From contig DEKK01000017.1 in assembly GCA_002353815.1 (NCBI GenBank), forward strand, positions 29,968-92,769: DNA of 62,802 bases, read 5' to 3'. This DNA is from Bifidobacteriaceae bacterium UBA2724 (GTDB lineage: Bacteria; Actinomycetota; Actinomycetes; Actinomycetales; Bifidobacteriaceae). The first letter of the stretch is position 1, and each line of letters begins with the position of its first letter. This document shows, piece after piece, positions 26,065 through 34,900 of the stretch. A program made the position numbers and the translations under genes. Below the pieces are notes generated by a model that worked only from the letters and a program-made list of their open reading frames with translations, did not search any database and was not told the DNA's origin.

Positions 26065-26787
26065 GTGGTTGGGATGGGCGTTCTTGCGTTTGTGTGCGCT
26101 GCCGTTGCGGTGCTGATCGCGACTGCACCTTCCGTCAAGGCGCGTGACATCGTGGATGTGGACGCTGCCGACGATGCTGGTGGAGTGCGGGATGGCGATG
26201 CCAGTGCGATCCATGGCGATGCCCGACGACGGGCGAGACGTCGTCCGGGTGGCGACGGTTGCGCGCAGACGACGGCGGATGGCTGTGCCTGCGGCGACCG
26301 GTGCAAAGACGGTGGTTCCGCCTCTGCGGGGGCGCCGTCCGTTTCGATGGTCCTGGAGCTTCTCGCCGTGACCATGAGCGGTGGCGCCTCAATCTCGCGC
26401 GCCCTGGATGACGTGGGCGCGGTCATCGGCGGCGAGATGGGGCACGGCCTGAGACGTGCCTCCGCGATGCTGCTCCAGGGCGCCGACTGGGAATCGGCGT
26501 GGAGGTATGCGGGTGGCGCAGGGGACGGGGCGTCGCCATGCGACAAGGCTCTTGGCTCCGTGGCGCGCATTCTGGAACCCTCGTGGAGACATGGCATTTC
26601 CCCGATTCCCCGCATGGAATCCGCCGTCGAGCGGCTGGCCCAGGAACGGGTCCATCGCATCGAGGCGGAATCTGCATCGCTGTCCACGACGGTGCTGTTG
26701 CCGATGGGACTGTGCTTCCTGCCGGCGTTCGTGCTGCTCAGCGTTGTGCCGATGGTCGCCTCATGGGGTGCGCTCGCATTGTGGTGA
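26065..26787 (+). CDS. tadC: TadC-like pilus assembly membrane protein
   Basis: Second GspF/TadC-type platform subunit, 240 residues. It has one N-terminal helix, a highly charged Arg/Asp/Gly-rich loop, then VLELLAVTMSGGASISRALDDVGAVIGGEMGHGLRRASAMLLQG, the typical T2SSF helical repeat, and two final helices (TTVLLPMGLCFLPAFVLLSVVPMVASWGALAL). The start is either GTG 26065, immediately after the tadB stop, or ATG 26074; neither has a strong ribosome site, so coupled re-initiation is likely. Last gene before a 212-base gap that holds two DnaA-box-like sites. Confidence 0.82.
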   Translation: MVGMGVLAFVCAAVAVLIATAPSVKARDIVDVDAADDAGGVRDGDASAIHGDARRRARRRPGGDGCAQTTADGCACGDRCKDGGSASAGAPSVSMVLELLAVTMSGGASISRALDDVGAVIGGEMGHGLRRASAMLLQGADWESAWRYAGGAGDGASPCDKALGSVARILEPSWRHGISPIPRMESAVERLAQERVHRIEAESASLSTTVLLPMGLCFLPAFVLLSVVPMVASWGALALW

Positions 26788-26814
26788 TTGCAGTGCGGTG
26801 GCACCGCGCCGAAG

Positions 26815-26842
26815 TTATCCACAGGGGCAAAAGTTATCAACA
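26815..26842 (+). promoter_or_regulatory. Pair of DnaA boxes between tadC and flp
   Basis: TTATCCACA (26815-26823), a perfect match to the consensus, and TTATCAACA (26834-26842) lie in the same orientation 19 bases apart. The rest of the 212-base gap (26788-26999) shows no gene or clear terminator; it may hold the flp promoter. Confidence 0.6.
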
Positions 26843-26999
26843 TACTGGGCGGCATCCTTCAACAATTGCAAAAAACGCCTCGCTCGAACGGCGTGATGGG
26901 GCACAGTGGAGGCATCCCCGTACACGGTGATCCGACGGAAGGCCGTCCTCTGGCGGCAAACAGCATGTATGGCGATTCCCAATATGAAAGGAGAAAACC

Positions 27000-27302
27000 A
27001 TGAACGAAGACCTTGGCGAGGGCGCTGTCTCTCTTGCTAACGAGGATTCCTCCCGCCCGGTCGCCCATGCGGGCCCAGCCCGGAAACCCGCAGGCCTGGC
27101 GTTGAAGACGTATTGCGCGCTGGGCGCGGGTCTGATGACCCGCTGCTCGCTCAAAGGCGAAGACGGAGTGACGACCGCGGAATATGCGGTCGTGCTTGTC
27201 GCGGCCACGAGTTTCGCGGCGCTGCTGCTCGGCATCCTCAAGTCGGACGCCGTGCGCAATGCGCTCGAGAATCTCATCATGAGTGCGCTGAACATCGAAT
27301 GA
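27000..27302 (+). CDS. flp: Flp-type major pilin
   Basis: Small pilin subunit of the tad pilus, 100 residues. The conserved Flp core KGEDGVTTAEYAVVLVAATSFAALLLGIL has the Glu-Tyr pair and the hydrophobic helix that packs the filament. A prepilin peptidase would be expected to cut just before it, leaving a mature pilin of ~45 residues. The ~50-residue leader before the core is longer than in classic Flp and is polar. GAAAGGAG precedes ATG 27000. No tadV prepilin-peptidase gene is present in the window, so processing depends on an enzyme encoded elsewhere. Confidence 0.88.
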   Translation: MNEDLGEGAVSLANEDSSRPVAHAGPARKPAGLALKTYCALGAGLMTRCSLKGEDGVTTAEYAVVLVAATSFAALLLGILKSDAVRNALENLIMSALNIE

Positions 27303-27308
27303 TGCGCC

Positions 27309-27707
27309 ATGTCTGGCATCAACGCACGCGCGCAGAGGGGAGCGGTGGCGGCGGAATTCGCCGTCACGCTGCCCGTCGTCGTGTCGCTGGCGCTTCTGCT
27401 GTGCTCGCTGGGGCGCGCCATCGTGCTGCGCGTCGAGTGCCAGGATGCCGCGCGCGACATCGCCCAGCAGGCTGTCACGCTGGTCGAAACATCGGCGGCC
27501 TTCCATTCCGATGGGACGATACCTGACGAATTCCTGGGATCGGCACAAGACAGTGTGCGCTCACGTCTCGGTGCCGAATCCGATGTGAGCATCATGGCAC
27601 AGGACGGCGGCATCGAGGTGATCGTCAGCGCGCCTGTCGTGCCCGATCCGCTCCACGTGCTTCCCACGCGGGTGAGCGGGGAGGCGTATGCCTATGCACC
27701 TCGATAG
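27309..27707 (+). CDS. tadE: TadE-like minor pilin
   Basis: Pseudopilin-like protein of 132 residues. After a short basic N-terminus it carries the TadE signature RGAVAAEFAVTLPVVVSLALLLCSLGRAIVLRVECQDAARDIAQQA, in which Glu follows the cleavage region and a long helix anchors it in the membrane. The remainder is a small extracellular domain. It starts seven bases after the flp stop and overlaps the next gene by 20 bases. Confidence 0.88.
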   Translation: MSGINARAQRGAVAAEFAVTLPVVVSLALLLCSLGRAIVLRVECQDAARDIAQQAVTLVETSAAFHSDGTIPDEFLGSAQDSVRSRLGAESDVSIMAQDGGIEVIVSAPVVPDPLHVLPTRVSGEAYAYAPR

Positions 27708-28131
27708 ATCCGCAAAGACACGGAGACGGCATTGCGCGCAGGACTCTGGACGTCGCAGACTTTCTGTCTGCGACGTCGGGCGCCTGCGTCTTTTGGGCGA
27801 GCGTGGCAGCGGGACGGTGCTGGGAGCGGTCCTGGCGGGGGTCGCTCTCATCGCGCTTTCGGTCGTCTCTGGCGCTGGCGGTCTTGCAGTGACGAAATCC
27901 CGCGCTCTCACCGCGGCGGACCAGGCGGCGTTGGGCGGCGCATATGCCCTGCGTGACTCGTCCGACGAGGCTCGGGCCTGCGACGTGGCCTGGGAGGTGG
28001 CCGGGCGCAACGGCGCCACATCCTTGGAATGCGAAGTCCAAGGGAACGACGTCGTCGTCACCGCCCACATCGGCGGGACGCTGGACGTGAAGGCGTCGGC
28101 GCGGGCAGGTCCGGTCGATTGCTCGGATTGA
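27688..28131 (+). CDS. tadF: TadF/Rv3654c-like helical protein of the tad locus
   Basis: Final gene of the tad cluster, 147 residues. A basic N-terminus precedes GERGSGTVLGAVLAGVALIALSVVSGAGGLAV, a pilin-like hydrophobic helix, and the TadG/TadF-type phrase ALTAADQAALGGAYALRD. The C-terminal half is a small soluble domain with two Cys. The overlapping start within tadE (ATG 27688 or 27694) indicates coupled translation. After it, 172 bases without a recognised feature lead to dnaX. Confidence 0.8.
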   Translation: MPMHLDRSAKTRRRHCAQDSGRRRLSVCDVGRLRLLGERGSGTVLGAVLAGVALIALSVVSGAGGLAVTKSRALTAADQAALGGAYALRDSSDEARACDVAWEVAGRNGATSLECEVQGNDVVVTAHIGGTLDVKASARAGPVDCSD

Positions 28132-28303
28132 CAGTCGCTTGTGCATTGACGGCGGAAACGTCCTGCGGTCGCAGCGCCATGGCGTATGGTGTGAACCTGG
28201 GGTGCGCGATAGCGGGCCTGGACATGAATTGGGGTTGCCTTGGCGAGTGTCGGGCATGACAGTCGGTAGTCTTGAAGAACAATGACAAAGGAGTGGCGGT
28301 CGC

Positions 28304-31093
28304 ATGGCATTGGCGTTGTATCGACGTTATCGTCCTGATACCTTCGACGGGGTGATTGGACAGCAGCAGGTCACGGTGCCGTTGTGCCGTGCGCTTGACA
28401 ACAACAAGCTGACTCATGCGTATCTCTTCAGCGGGCCGCGCGGATGCGGCAAGACGAGTTCCGCGCGTATCCTCGCGCGATGCGTGAACTGCGCCAAGGG
28501 GCCCACCTCGCATCCATGCGGAGAATGTGACAGCTGCCGCGAGCTCGCGGCCAACGGGCCGGGCTCCATCGACGTGCTCGAGATCGATGCGGCGAGCCAC
28601 AACGGCGTTGAGGACGCCCGCGAGCTCAGGGACCGCGTCGGATTCGGACCGACGCGCGACCGGTACAAGATCATCATCCTCGACGAAGCCCATATGGTCA
28701 CTCCCCAGGGATTCAACGCCTTGCTGAAAACCGTGGAGGAGCCGCCGGACGACGTCATGTTCATCTTCGCCACGACCGAGCCCGACAAAGTGCTGGGCAC
28801 CATCCGCTCGCGTACCCACCACTATCCTTTCCGGCTGGTGCCGCCCGAAATCATGGGGCCGTATCTGGAACATGTCTGCTCTGAGGAAGGCATCAAACCC
28901 GAGCCCGGCGTCCTGCGCCTGACGATGCGCGCGGGCGGCGGGTCGGTGCGCGATACCCTGTCGGTGCTGGACCAGCTCATGGCCGGCGCCGACGGAAACG
29001 TCATCACCTATGAATCAGCCGTCAGGTTGCTCGGCTTCACGCCGGACACCCTGATCGGCGAGGCCGTCGACGCGGTTATCGAGAGCGATGGCGCCAGGCT
29101 GTATGGCATCGTCAACAAGGTTGTCGTCGGTGGCTACGACCCGCGCAAGTTCGTCGAGGACCTGCTCGCCCGCGTCCGCGATCTCATCGTTCTGACGCTT
29201 GCGGGGGCCAAGGGCGAGTCCGCCCTGAGCGATGACGTGCGCATCGAAGACAGCCGTGAGATCGAACGTCAGGCAAAGGCGCTCGGACTTCCTAAGCTCA
29301 CGTGGATGGCCGAGACCATCAACGACTCCTTGGGCGAGATGGCGGGCGCGATTTCGCCGCGCATGAGGCTCGAACTTCTTGCTGCCAAGCTTCTCGTCCC
29401 CGCCGGTGAACCGGGCCGGGCGCCACAGCCTGCTGGCGCCGCTGGGCAGGCCTCCTCTCCGACGCCTGCCCAGTCCGCGCGCCGAGGCATCGACTCGCAG
29501 GGATCCGGGCAGAACGCCCGTCGGCGCGAGACGCCGCAAGGCGCCGGCGCCGCTCGCGATGCCGCGCCGGTCATTTCGGGGGCCAATGGGCTTTCGGCGG
29601 CGCTTTCGGCCATGGCAAGCGAAATGTCTGACCTGGGGACGTCCACCGCTCCTCGCCAGACCGATGATCCTGCCCAGCGGCCCGCCCAGCCGAGTGCTCC
29701 GAGCGACGCCGTCGACGCAACCGCTTTCGCGGCCTCCCCTCAGGAACAAAAGCGGACAGGCACCCTGCCTCAGACCCTTGTGTCGTCTCAGACCCTTATG
29801 TCTCAGACGGATGCGACGACCGGGGCGAATCCGTCGCCGCAGACGGGTGCATCGCCGGCGAATCCTGCTTCCAACATGACCGACGATGAGCGGTGGGATG
29901 CGACCGTGGCATCCCTGCCTGCCGAAGCCCAGCTATATCTCAACCGCACGCAGATCCCCTATATCTCCGTGCAGCGCGATTCTCGCAATCCGCAGAGGGG
30001 ACGTGTCAGCCTCACGTTCTCGGAACCGCTCGCTCAAAGGGCATTCTCGCTGGCGAACGTGGATGGCAAGTCGGTGGTCGCCATCGTGTCCGAGGCGGTG
30101 CACCGTCACTTCTCGCCGCAGGACATGATCGCTCCCGCGGCGAAAACCGCCGATGGGCAAACGGTTGTGCCGTTGCAGCGGTTGTCGCCCGACGAGCAAA
30201 AGACTGTGCGCCGTGAAGTCGCCATGTACAACGTCAAGCTAAAAAACGGGGCGACGCTCAGCTCGGCGTCCACCCTTGCGAAGCCCACGAGGCCGCAGGG
30301 GCGGCGCGAATCGGAAGATGATGCCGCGGCCTCGGGTGCTTCGGCCGGCGTTTTGGGCGCTTCGGCCGATGGTGCGGATGACCCAGACGGTGCCGGAGGT
30401 GCCGGTGGGCACGGCAGCCAGGCGGCTCCATCCGGCGATGCGGTCGTGGACCCATGGGCCAACGAGCCGGACCTGAGCGAGGTCGTCTCGCCGAAACCCG
30501 CCGAGCACCATCACAAGCACGTCGCGGTGCCTGATGCGACGAACGACGTGGACCCCTGGAGCAATTCCTTCCCGGCGCCAGGCCAGTCTCCCCAGCAGCA
30601 GTCGCGGCAGCAGGCAGGACAGGAATCCGCGCCGCAGGAAGACCGGGAGGTTGCACGGCCGGATGGCGTCAATGCGCCGGCTCCGGCCGCCGCCGAGGGA
30701 CTTCATGCCGATGGATCCGCCACGCCGGCGATGCCCCGCGCGGTGAGTCCCGGCAACGCCCAAGGAATGGTGCACGGGCCGGCCGCTCCTGGCGGACAGC
30801 CGGATGCCGATGGACTGCCGGCGGGATTCGATCCCGCTGGTTTCAGCGGCGCGGCGCCGAGGTCTGCACGCACGGCGCCTCCGTCTCAGGTGAGGCAGTA
30901 TGGCGGCATGGCTCCGGAAGGCTCAGACGCGCCGCAGCCCGATTCCCCGGACGAGTGGTACGACGAGAGCGAGTATTCTCTCGACGACAAAGACCTGGGC
31001 GAGGGCATAAGCATCGAAGAGATCGGCAAGATGTTCGATGCCAAGGAAATCACCGAAGAGACGCAAGGAGGCGAAGGCAATGGCACTGTATGA
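28304..31093 (+). CDS. dnaX: DNA polymerase III subunit gamma/tau
   Basis: Clamp-loader ATPase of the replisome, 929 residues. The AAA+ part (1-~370) has Walker A FSGPRGCGKTSSARIL, a four-Cys zinc module (CVNCAKGP...CGECDSC), Walker B IIILDEAHMVTPQGFNALLKTVEEPP and sensor sequences IFATTEPDKVLGTIRSRTH. Beyond residue ~370 lie long Pro/Ala/Gln-rich linkers interrupted by a conserved domain around 525-645, and an acidic C-terminus. It is longer than in many bacteria because of these linkers. The AAAGGAG ribosome site fits ATG 28304. No slippery A-run was seen that would make a separate gamma form. It overlaps recR by 14 bases. Confidence 0.96.
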   Translation: MALALYRRYRPDTFDGVIGQQQVTVPLCRALDNNKLTHAYLFSGPRGCGKTSSARILARCVNCAKGPTSHPCGECDSCRELAANGPGSIDVLEIDAASHNGVEDARELRDRVGFGPTRDRYKIIILDEAHMVTPQGFNALLKTVEEPPDDVMFIFATTEPDKVLGTIRSRTHHYPFRLVPPEIMGPYLEHVCSEEGIKPEPGVLRLTMRAGGGSVRDTLSVLDQLMAGADGNVITYESAVRLLGFTPDTLIGEAVDAVIESDGARLYGIVNKVVVGGYDPRKFVEDLLARVRDLIVLTLAGAKGESALSDDVRIEDSREIERQAKALGLPKLTWMAETINDSLGEMAGAISPRMRLELLAAKLLVPAGEPGRAPQPAGAAGQASSPTPAQSARRGIDSQGSGQNARRRETPQGAGAARDAAPVISGANGLSAALSAMASEMSDLGTSTAPRQTDDPAQRPAQPSAPSDAVDATAFAASPQEQKRTGTLPQTLVSSQTLMSQTDATTGANPSPQTGASPANPASNMTDDERWDATVASLPAEAQLYLNRTQIPYISVQRDSRNPQRGRVSLTFSEPLAQRAFSLANVDGKSVVAIVSEAVHRHFSPQDMIAPAAKTADGQTVVPLQRLSPDEQKTVRREVAMYNVKLKNGATLSSASTLAKPTRPQGRRESEDDAAASGASAGVLGASADGADDPDGAGGAGGHGSQAAPSGDAVVDPWANEPDLSEVVSPKPAEHHHKHVAVPDATNDVDPWSNSFPAPGQSPQQQSRQQAGQESAPQEDREVARPDGVNAPAPAAAEGLHADGSATPAMPRAVSPGNAQGMVHGPAAPGGQPDADGLPAGFDPAGFSGAAPRSARTAPPSQVRQYGGMAPEGSDAPQPDSPDEWYDESEYSLDDKDLGEGISIEEIGKMFDAKEITEETQGGEGNGTV

Positions 31094-31817
31094 CGGCGCG
31101 CTCCAGAACGTCATCGACGCTTTCGCCGCCCTGCCGGGCATCGGCCCCAAGGGTGCGCAGCGCGTGGCCTTCTACCTTCTGTCCGCAGACGATTCCCAGG
31201 TGCAGAATCTCGCCGAATCCATCGTGGAGCTCAAACGCAAGATCCGCTTCTGCGATATCTGCGGCAACATCTGCGAATCGAGCCCGTGCGCGATTTGCTC
31301 GGACCCCCGACGCGACTCCACCCAGCTCTGCGTCGTCCAGGAAGCCAAGGACGTGATGACGATCGAGGGCACCCACGAGTTCCATGGCCTGTACCATGTG
31401 CTCGGCGGAGCCATCAACCCCATGTCGGGCGTCCGTCCCCAGGACCTGCGCGTTGCTCAACTGGTGAAAAGGCTGGGTTCCCATGGTGCGCTCACCATTG
31501 ACGAATCCATGTCCACGCCTCAGTCTTCCGGCGGGATCTACTCCTCTGCTGCGCCGAAGGCGTCGCCCGCTTCCGCTGATGAATCGCAGGATCCACAGGG
31601 CGCGGCGATGCGCGACGTACCGCCGGTGCAAGAGGTCATCCTGGCCTTGAACCCCGATATCGAAGGCGATGCAACCGCTACGTATCTCAGCGGGTTGCTG
31701 TCGTCGACGGGCATCACTGTCACCAAGCTTGCGAGCGGTCTGCCGGTGGGCAGCGACCTGGAATACGCCGATGAGATGACGCTCGCCAGGGCGCTCGCCG
31801 GACGCCGCCGCGTGTAG
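31080..31817 (+). CDS. recR: Recombination mediator RecR
   Basis: Acts with RecF/RecO to load RecA at gaps. 245 residues: helix-hairpin-helix (ALPGIGPKGAQRVAFYLL), a C4 zinc finger (CDICGNICESSPCAIC), a Toprim domain (LCVVQEAKDVMTIEGT, YHVLGGAINPMSGVRPQDL) and the C-terminal EGDATATYLSGLL...LPVGSDLEYAD. A ~45-residue Ser/Ala/Pro-rich insert lies at about 135-182 inside the Toprim region, where typical ~200-residue RecR proteins have almost nothing. ATG 31080 with GCAAGGAGG upstream lies inside the end of dnaX, the classic dnaX-recR pairing. Confidence 0.95.
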   Translation: MALYDGALQNVIDAFAALPGIGPKGAQRVAFYLLSADDSQVQNLAESIVELKRKIRFCDICGNICESSPCAICSDPRRDSTQLCVVQEAKDVMTIEGTHEFHGLYHVLGGAINPMSGVRPQDLRVAQLVKRLGSHGALTIDESMSTPQSSGGIYSSAAPKASPASADESQDPQGAAMRDVPPVQEVILALNPDIEGDATATYLSGLLSSTGITVTKLASGLPVGSDLEYADEMTLARALAGRRRV

Positions 31818-32017
31818 GCGCGAGCCCCGTTGCCGCTGATTCGTCCGTACCTCTGCGCCTTGCCCCGCACGCATCGGCCTCACGCTGGCTGTGCACGCGG
31901 GCCGTGCCTTTGAACCGTCGGCCGCATCTTCCGGCGTCCGTCCGCTCGTGACTGTTTCGTATGGTGGGCAGACGTGCATTTGAGCGGCTTGCAAGGCCGT
32001 ATTATCGCCCTCGTGGG

Positions 32018-32023
32018 TATAAT
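32018..32023 (+). promoter_or_regulatory. -10 element upstream of aspartokinase
   Basis: A perfect TATAAT 30 bases before the start codon, in the 235-base gap after recR. No good -35 is found at the normal distance (TTGCAA lies 23 bases upstream). The remainder of the gap shows no gene. Confidence 0.5.
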
Positions 32024-32052
32024 GAACCCCACACTACGAGGATTGGAATAAC

Positions 32053-32817
32053 GTGGCTCTTATCGTTCAGAAATACGGCGGTTCTTCCGTCGCCGATACC
32101 GACTCGATCAAGCGCGTTGCGCGGAGAATCATCGAGACGAAGAGAAAAGGGAATGACGTTGCGGTTGTCGTCTCCGCAATGGGCGACACCACTGACGAAC
32201 TCATCGACCAGGCGAATGAGGTCAACAGCCAGCCACCAGCCCGTGAGCTCGACATGCTCATGACCGCAGGTGAACGCATTTCGATGTCCTTGCTCGCCAT
32301 GGCAATCTACGCGCAGGGAGAGCGCGCTCATTCCTTCACTGGCTCGCAGGCGGGATTCGTCACCGACGCCCGTTATGGCGCGGCGCACATCCGCGCTGTC
32401 AAGCCCGACCGCGTGATCAACGCCCTGCACGAGGGCGAGATCGGCATCGTCGCAGGATTCCAGGGTGTCAACTCCATCGGCGATGCGACGACCCTCGGCC
32501 GTGGCGGTTCCGATACTTCCGCCGTCGCGCTCGCTGTGGCGCTTGGCGCCGATGTGTGCGAGATCTACACCGATGTCGATGGCGTGTTCACCGCAGACCC
32601 GCGAATCGTGCCCACCGCGCAGCGCATCCCGTCCATCTCGTATGACGCCGTGCTCGAAATGGCGGCCTCGGGCTCCAAGGTCCTCGCGCTGCGTTGCGTG
32701 GAATACGCACGCCGTTTCAAGATGCCGATCCATGTGCGCAGCTCGTTCTCGCACCTGCCGGGCACCATTGTGGTGGACGACGGGGTCGACCCGCGAACCG
32801 TTCCGAACATCGACTGA
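32053..32817 (+). CDS. lysC: Aspartate kinase, catalytic domain only
   Basis: First step of the Lys/Met/Thr and diaminopimelate pathway: phosphorylation of aspartate. The 254 residues cover only the amino-acid kinase domain: VQKYGGSSVADTDSIKRVA, VVVSAMGDTTDELI, GFQGVNSIGDATTLGRGGSDTSAVALAVALGA, and YTDVDGVFTADPRIV. It stops where the ACT region would begin in a normal ~420-residue enzyme. GTG 32053 is the start. The ACT region follows 70 bases later as its own gene. In corynebacteria the beta subunit arises from an internal start within one lysC; here the two parts are physically separate genes. No asd gene follows. Confidence 0.92.
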   Translation: MALIVQKYGGSSVADTDSIKRVARRIIETKRKGNDVAVVVSAMGDTTDELIDQANEVNSQPPARELDMLMTAGERISMSLLAMAIYAQGERAHSFTGSQAGFVTDARYGAAHIRAVKPDRVINALHEGEIGIVAGFQGVNSIGDATTLGRGGSDTSAVALAVALGADVCEIYTDVDGVFTADPRIVPTAQRIPSISYDAVLEMAASGSKVLALRCVEYARRFKMPIHVRSSFSHLPGTIVVDDGVDPRTVPNID

Positions 32818-32887
32818 GAATTCGCAGAGTCCGACGAAAATTCAACAACTTCACAGACGTTACGCGTCACAATAAAAAGGAATCAAC

Positions 32888-33496
32888 ATGACCGAAGAAG
32901 AAAGCAAATCCATGGGGGATATCTTCCCTGACCTCAACGGCCCGGAATCTCCCGTGATCTCCGGCGTCGCCAACGACGGCTCCGAGGCAATGATCACGCT
33001 CCGCGGCATCCCGGACCGCCCGGGCTGCGTCACCACGGTGTTCACGCTGCTCGCCGACGCAGGCGTCAACATCGACATGATCGTCCAGGCCCTGGCCGAG
33101 CACGGCAACAACGGCTCCATCTCGAAGTTCGGCGAGCCCGGCGCCACCGCAGACGTCTCCCTGACCCTCCCCGAGGCGCAGATGCACAAGGCCATCGACC
33201 TGATCCGCGCCAACAAGGACACCATCGGCTACCAGTCCGCGGACGCCAACACCGGCATCGCCAAGGTGTCGCTCATCGGCGTCGGCATGAAGACGCATTC
33301 CGGCATCACCGCCCGCTTCTTCAAGGCGCTGTCCGACAAGGGCATCAACGTGCTCATGATTTCGACCTCCGAGATTCGCATCTCCGCCGTCGTCCCGCTC
33401 GATGACATGAAGGACGCCGTCCGCGCCGTCCACACCGCCTTCGGCCTTGACTCCGATTCCGTCGAAGCCGTGGTGTACGGCGGCACCGGCCGCTGA
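32888..33496 (+). CDS. ACT-domain protein, aspartokinase regulatory (beta) subunit
   Basis: 202 residues with two ACT domains corresponding to the C-terminal half of aspartate kinase: ITLRGIPDRPGCVTTVFTLLADAGVNIDMIVQ and KVSLIGVGMKTHSGITARFFKALSDKGINVLMISTSEIRISAVVP. These bind feedback inhibitors (usually Lys and/or Thr) and should assemble with the catalytic chain encoded just upstream. AAAAGGAATCAAC before ATG 32888 is a good ribosome site, so it has its own translation start. The first ~30 residues are an acidic lead. A terminator follows at 33610. Confidence 0.92.
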   Translation: MTEEESKSMGDIFPDLNGPESPVISGVANDGSEAMITLRGIPDRPGCVTTVFTLLADAGVNIDMIVQALAEHGNNGSISKFGEPGATADVSLTLPEAQMHKAIDLIRANKDTIGYQSADANTGIAKVSLIGVGMKTHSGITARFFKALSDKGINVLMISTSEIRISAVVPLDDMKDAVRAVHTAFGLDSDSVEAVVYGGTGR

Positions 33497-33608
33497 CCCA
33501 CTCCACTGCAGGCGTCTGTGGTTTTCCTGTTGGCGAAACCGGTCGACTCTCATGAGGGCTGTGTATGACCGGCGTGGCCGCGGGTGTCTGCTGATTCGGC
33601 GAATGCAT

Positions 33609-33640
33609 GTCGCCGCGCTGCCGTAGCGCGGCGATTTTTC
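33609..33640 (+). terminator. Intrinsic terminator after the aspartokinase pair
   Basis: TCGCCGCGCT and AGCGCGGCGA form a perfect 10-bp stem around a five-base loop, followed by TTTTT. It lies in a 407-base gap (33497-33903) that otherwise shows only a duplicated GATGTCTGCCT motif near 33725-33745. Confidence 0.85.
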
Positions 33641-33903
33641 GTATCGGTCGAGGGCAAGCCGAAGGCTGCCGTCGTTCAACGCGGCGCCGGTCACGCATGG
33701 GAAAACGGACGTGGCAGCTCATGCCTGATGTCTGCCTGATGTCTGCCAGGCCGCCTGCGCGCACCCGCCACGGCCCGGCGCCATGCCTGTGCCGGGCAGA
33801 CATCCCCGTCTCGGCATCGCGAACGAGAGAATCTCCAGCCAGCAGTCGCGCGGCCGGGGTATGCGAAGTGGCGCATGGCGGACGGCGGCGGTAACCTAGA
33901 ACC

Positions 33904-34533
33904 ATGTCGAAGGCTTCAGATCAGGTAGTTGCGCAGCTCGACCGTCTTGTCGCATTGGGGTATCCGGACGTGGCGGATATGACGGCGGCCGTTTTCAGCG
34001 CGCTCGCGTTGCCTCTCATCCACGCCCTTGAACTCAATGACACCCTGACCGACGACATCCTGCTGGTGCCGACCCGCGAACTCGTGAGTCCGGAGTCGCT
34101 CATCGCACGAACGAGCATCAACCGCCGTGCGGGGTTCACCACCATGCCCCCGCGCGACATCGCATCGTTCGTGCCGACGCAGGGTTTCGAGCCACCGGAG
34201 GGGCCGTTCTACATTGTGGTTGAGCCCCATACGGGCACGTGCTATCTCAACCGCGAGCCTGACGTGGCCCGCAAGCTCATGGAGTCCGACAACAGGCTTC
34301 CCCTCACGATGGAGGAGGGGCTGGCGCTGGCTACGCAGCACACGGATTGGCTTGAGGTGAAGAACGGATACAACATGCTGGGGTCGCGCTCCAACGACGG
34401 GCGCGTACCGAGCATTTGGATGAGCCAGAATTCCGCTCGCCTGGGTGCCGTGTGGCCGAATTCCAAGCACACGTGGCTGGGCAGCGCCTACTGCAAGGCC
34501 CGTCTGGGCGTTGCGTTGATGCGCCGTTCGTGA
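33904..34533 (+). CDS. Conserved hypothetical protein, possibly DUF5701-like
   Basis: Soluble 209-residue protein with no signal or membrane segment. Conserved-looking stretches include FIPTQGF-like FVPTQGFEPP, PFYIVVEPHTGTCYLNREP, TMEEGLALATQHTDWL and GSRSNDGRVPSIWMSQNSARLGAVWPNSKHTWLGSAYCKARLG. I believe this corresponds to an actinobacterial domain of unknown function (DUF5701), but the name is from memory. The start ATG 33904 lacks a ribosome site and is preceded at short distance by TAACCTAGAACC, compatible with a leaderless transcript. It stands alone between two terminators, so it is probably its own unit. Function unknown. Confidence 0.78.
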   Translation: MSKASDQVVAQLDRLVALGYPDVADMTAAVFSALALPLIHALELNDTLTDDILLVPTRELVSPESLIARTSINRRAGFTTMPPRDIASFVPTQGFEPPEGPFYIVVEPHTGTCYLNREPDVARKLMESDNRLPLTMEEGLALATQHTDWLEVKNGYNMLGSRSNDGRVPSIWMSQNSARLGAVWPNSKHTWLGSAYCKARLGVALMRRS

Positions 34534-34737
34534 CGCCGCGCCGCGCGCTCCTTGCTGTGCGCCGCGCTGGCGGCCGTCGATTTCCCATATGGCATGCCGC
34601 ACGTCGACGATCGCCGATTTGTTCCGATTGCCCATGCCCACGGGGCTATGTGCCGTTCTGTGCCGCCGTGCCATGTCGAATGGGCGAATGCAGACCGATT
34701 CCAGATGGCTCATATGAACCATATGATGCCGGAAAAC

Positions 34738-34777
34738 ACATGTGGCTGGCCGACATTGTCGTCGGCCAGCCACATGT
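34738..34777 (-). terminator. Long hairpin terminator facing the minus-strand membrane-protein gene
   Basis: A perfect 17-bp inverted repeat (34738-34754 with 34761-34777, six-base loop, arms beginning ACATGTGGCTGG) ends on the minus strand with GTTTTCC. It lies 124 bases beyond the stop of the minus-strand gene and 205 beyond the plus-strand hypothetical, so it may serve both. No gene lies in 34534-34900. Confidence 0.75.
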
Positions 34778-34900
34778 CAGAGGGGTTTCAGCCAGGAGGG
34801 ATTTTCATGGAGCCTCGCCACAGTCGCCTCATCCGTCTCTTTGGGTGTTTCGTCGACGGCGGACGACATGGAATGTGGTCGCGCTCCATGGTCGGTCGGG

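Noticed and set aside
28304..31093. Programmed frameshift in dnaX
   Set aside because: No A-rich slippery heptamer with a downstream hairpin was seen; a single product is assumed.
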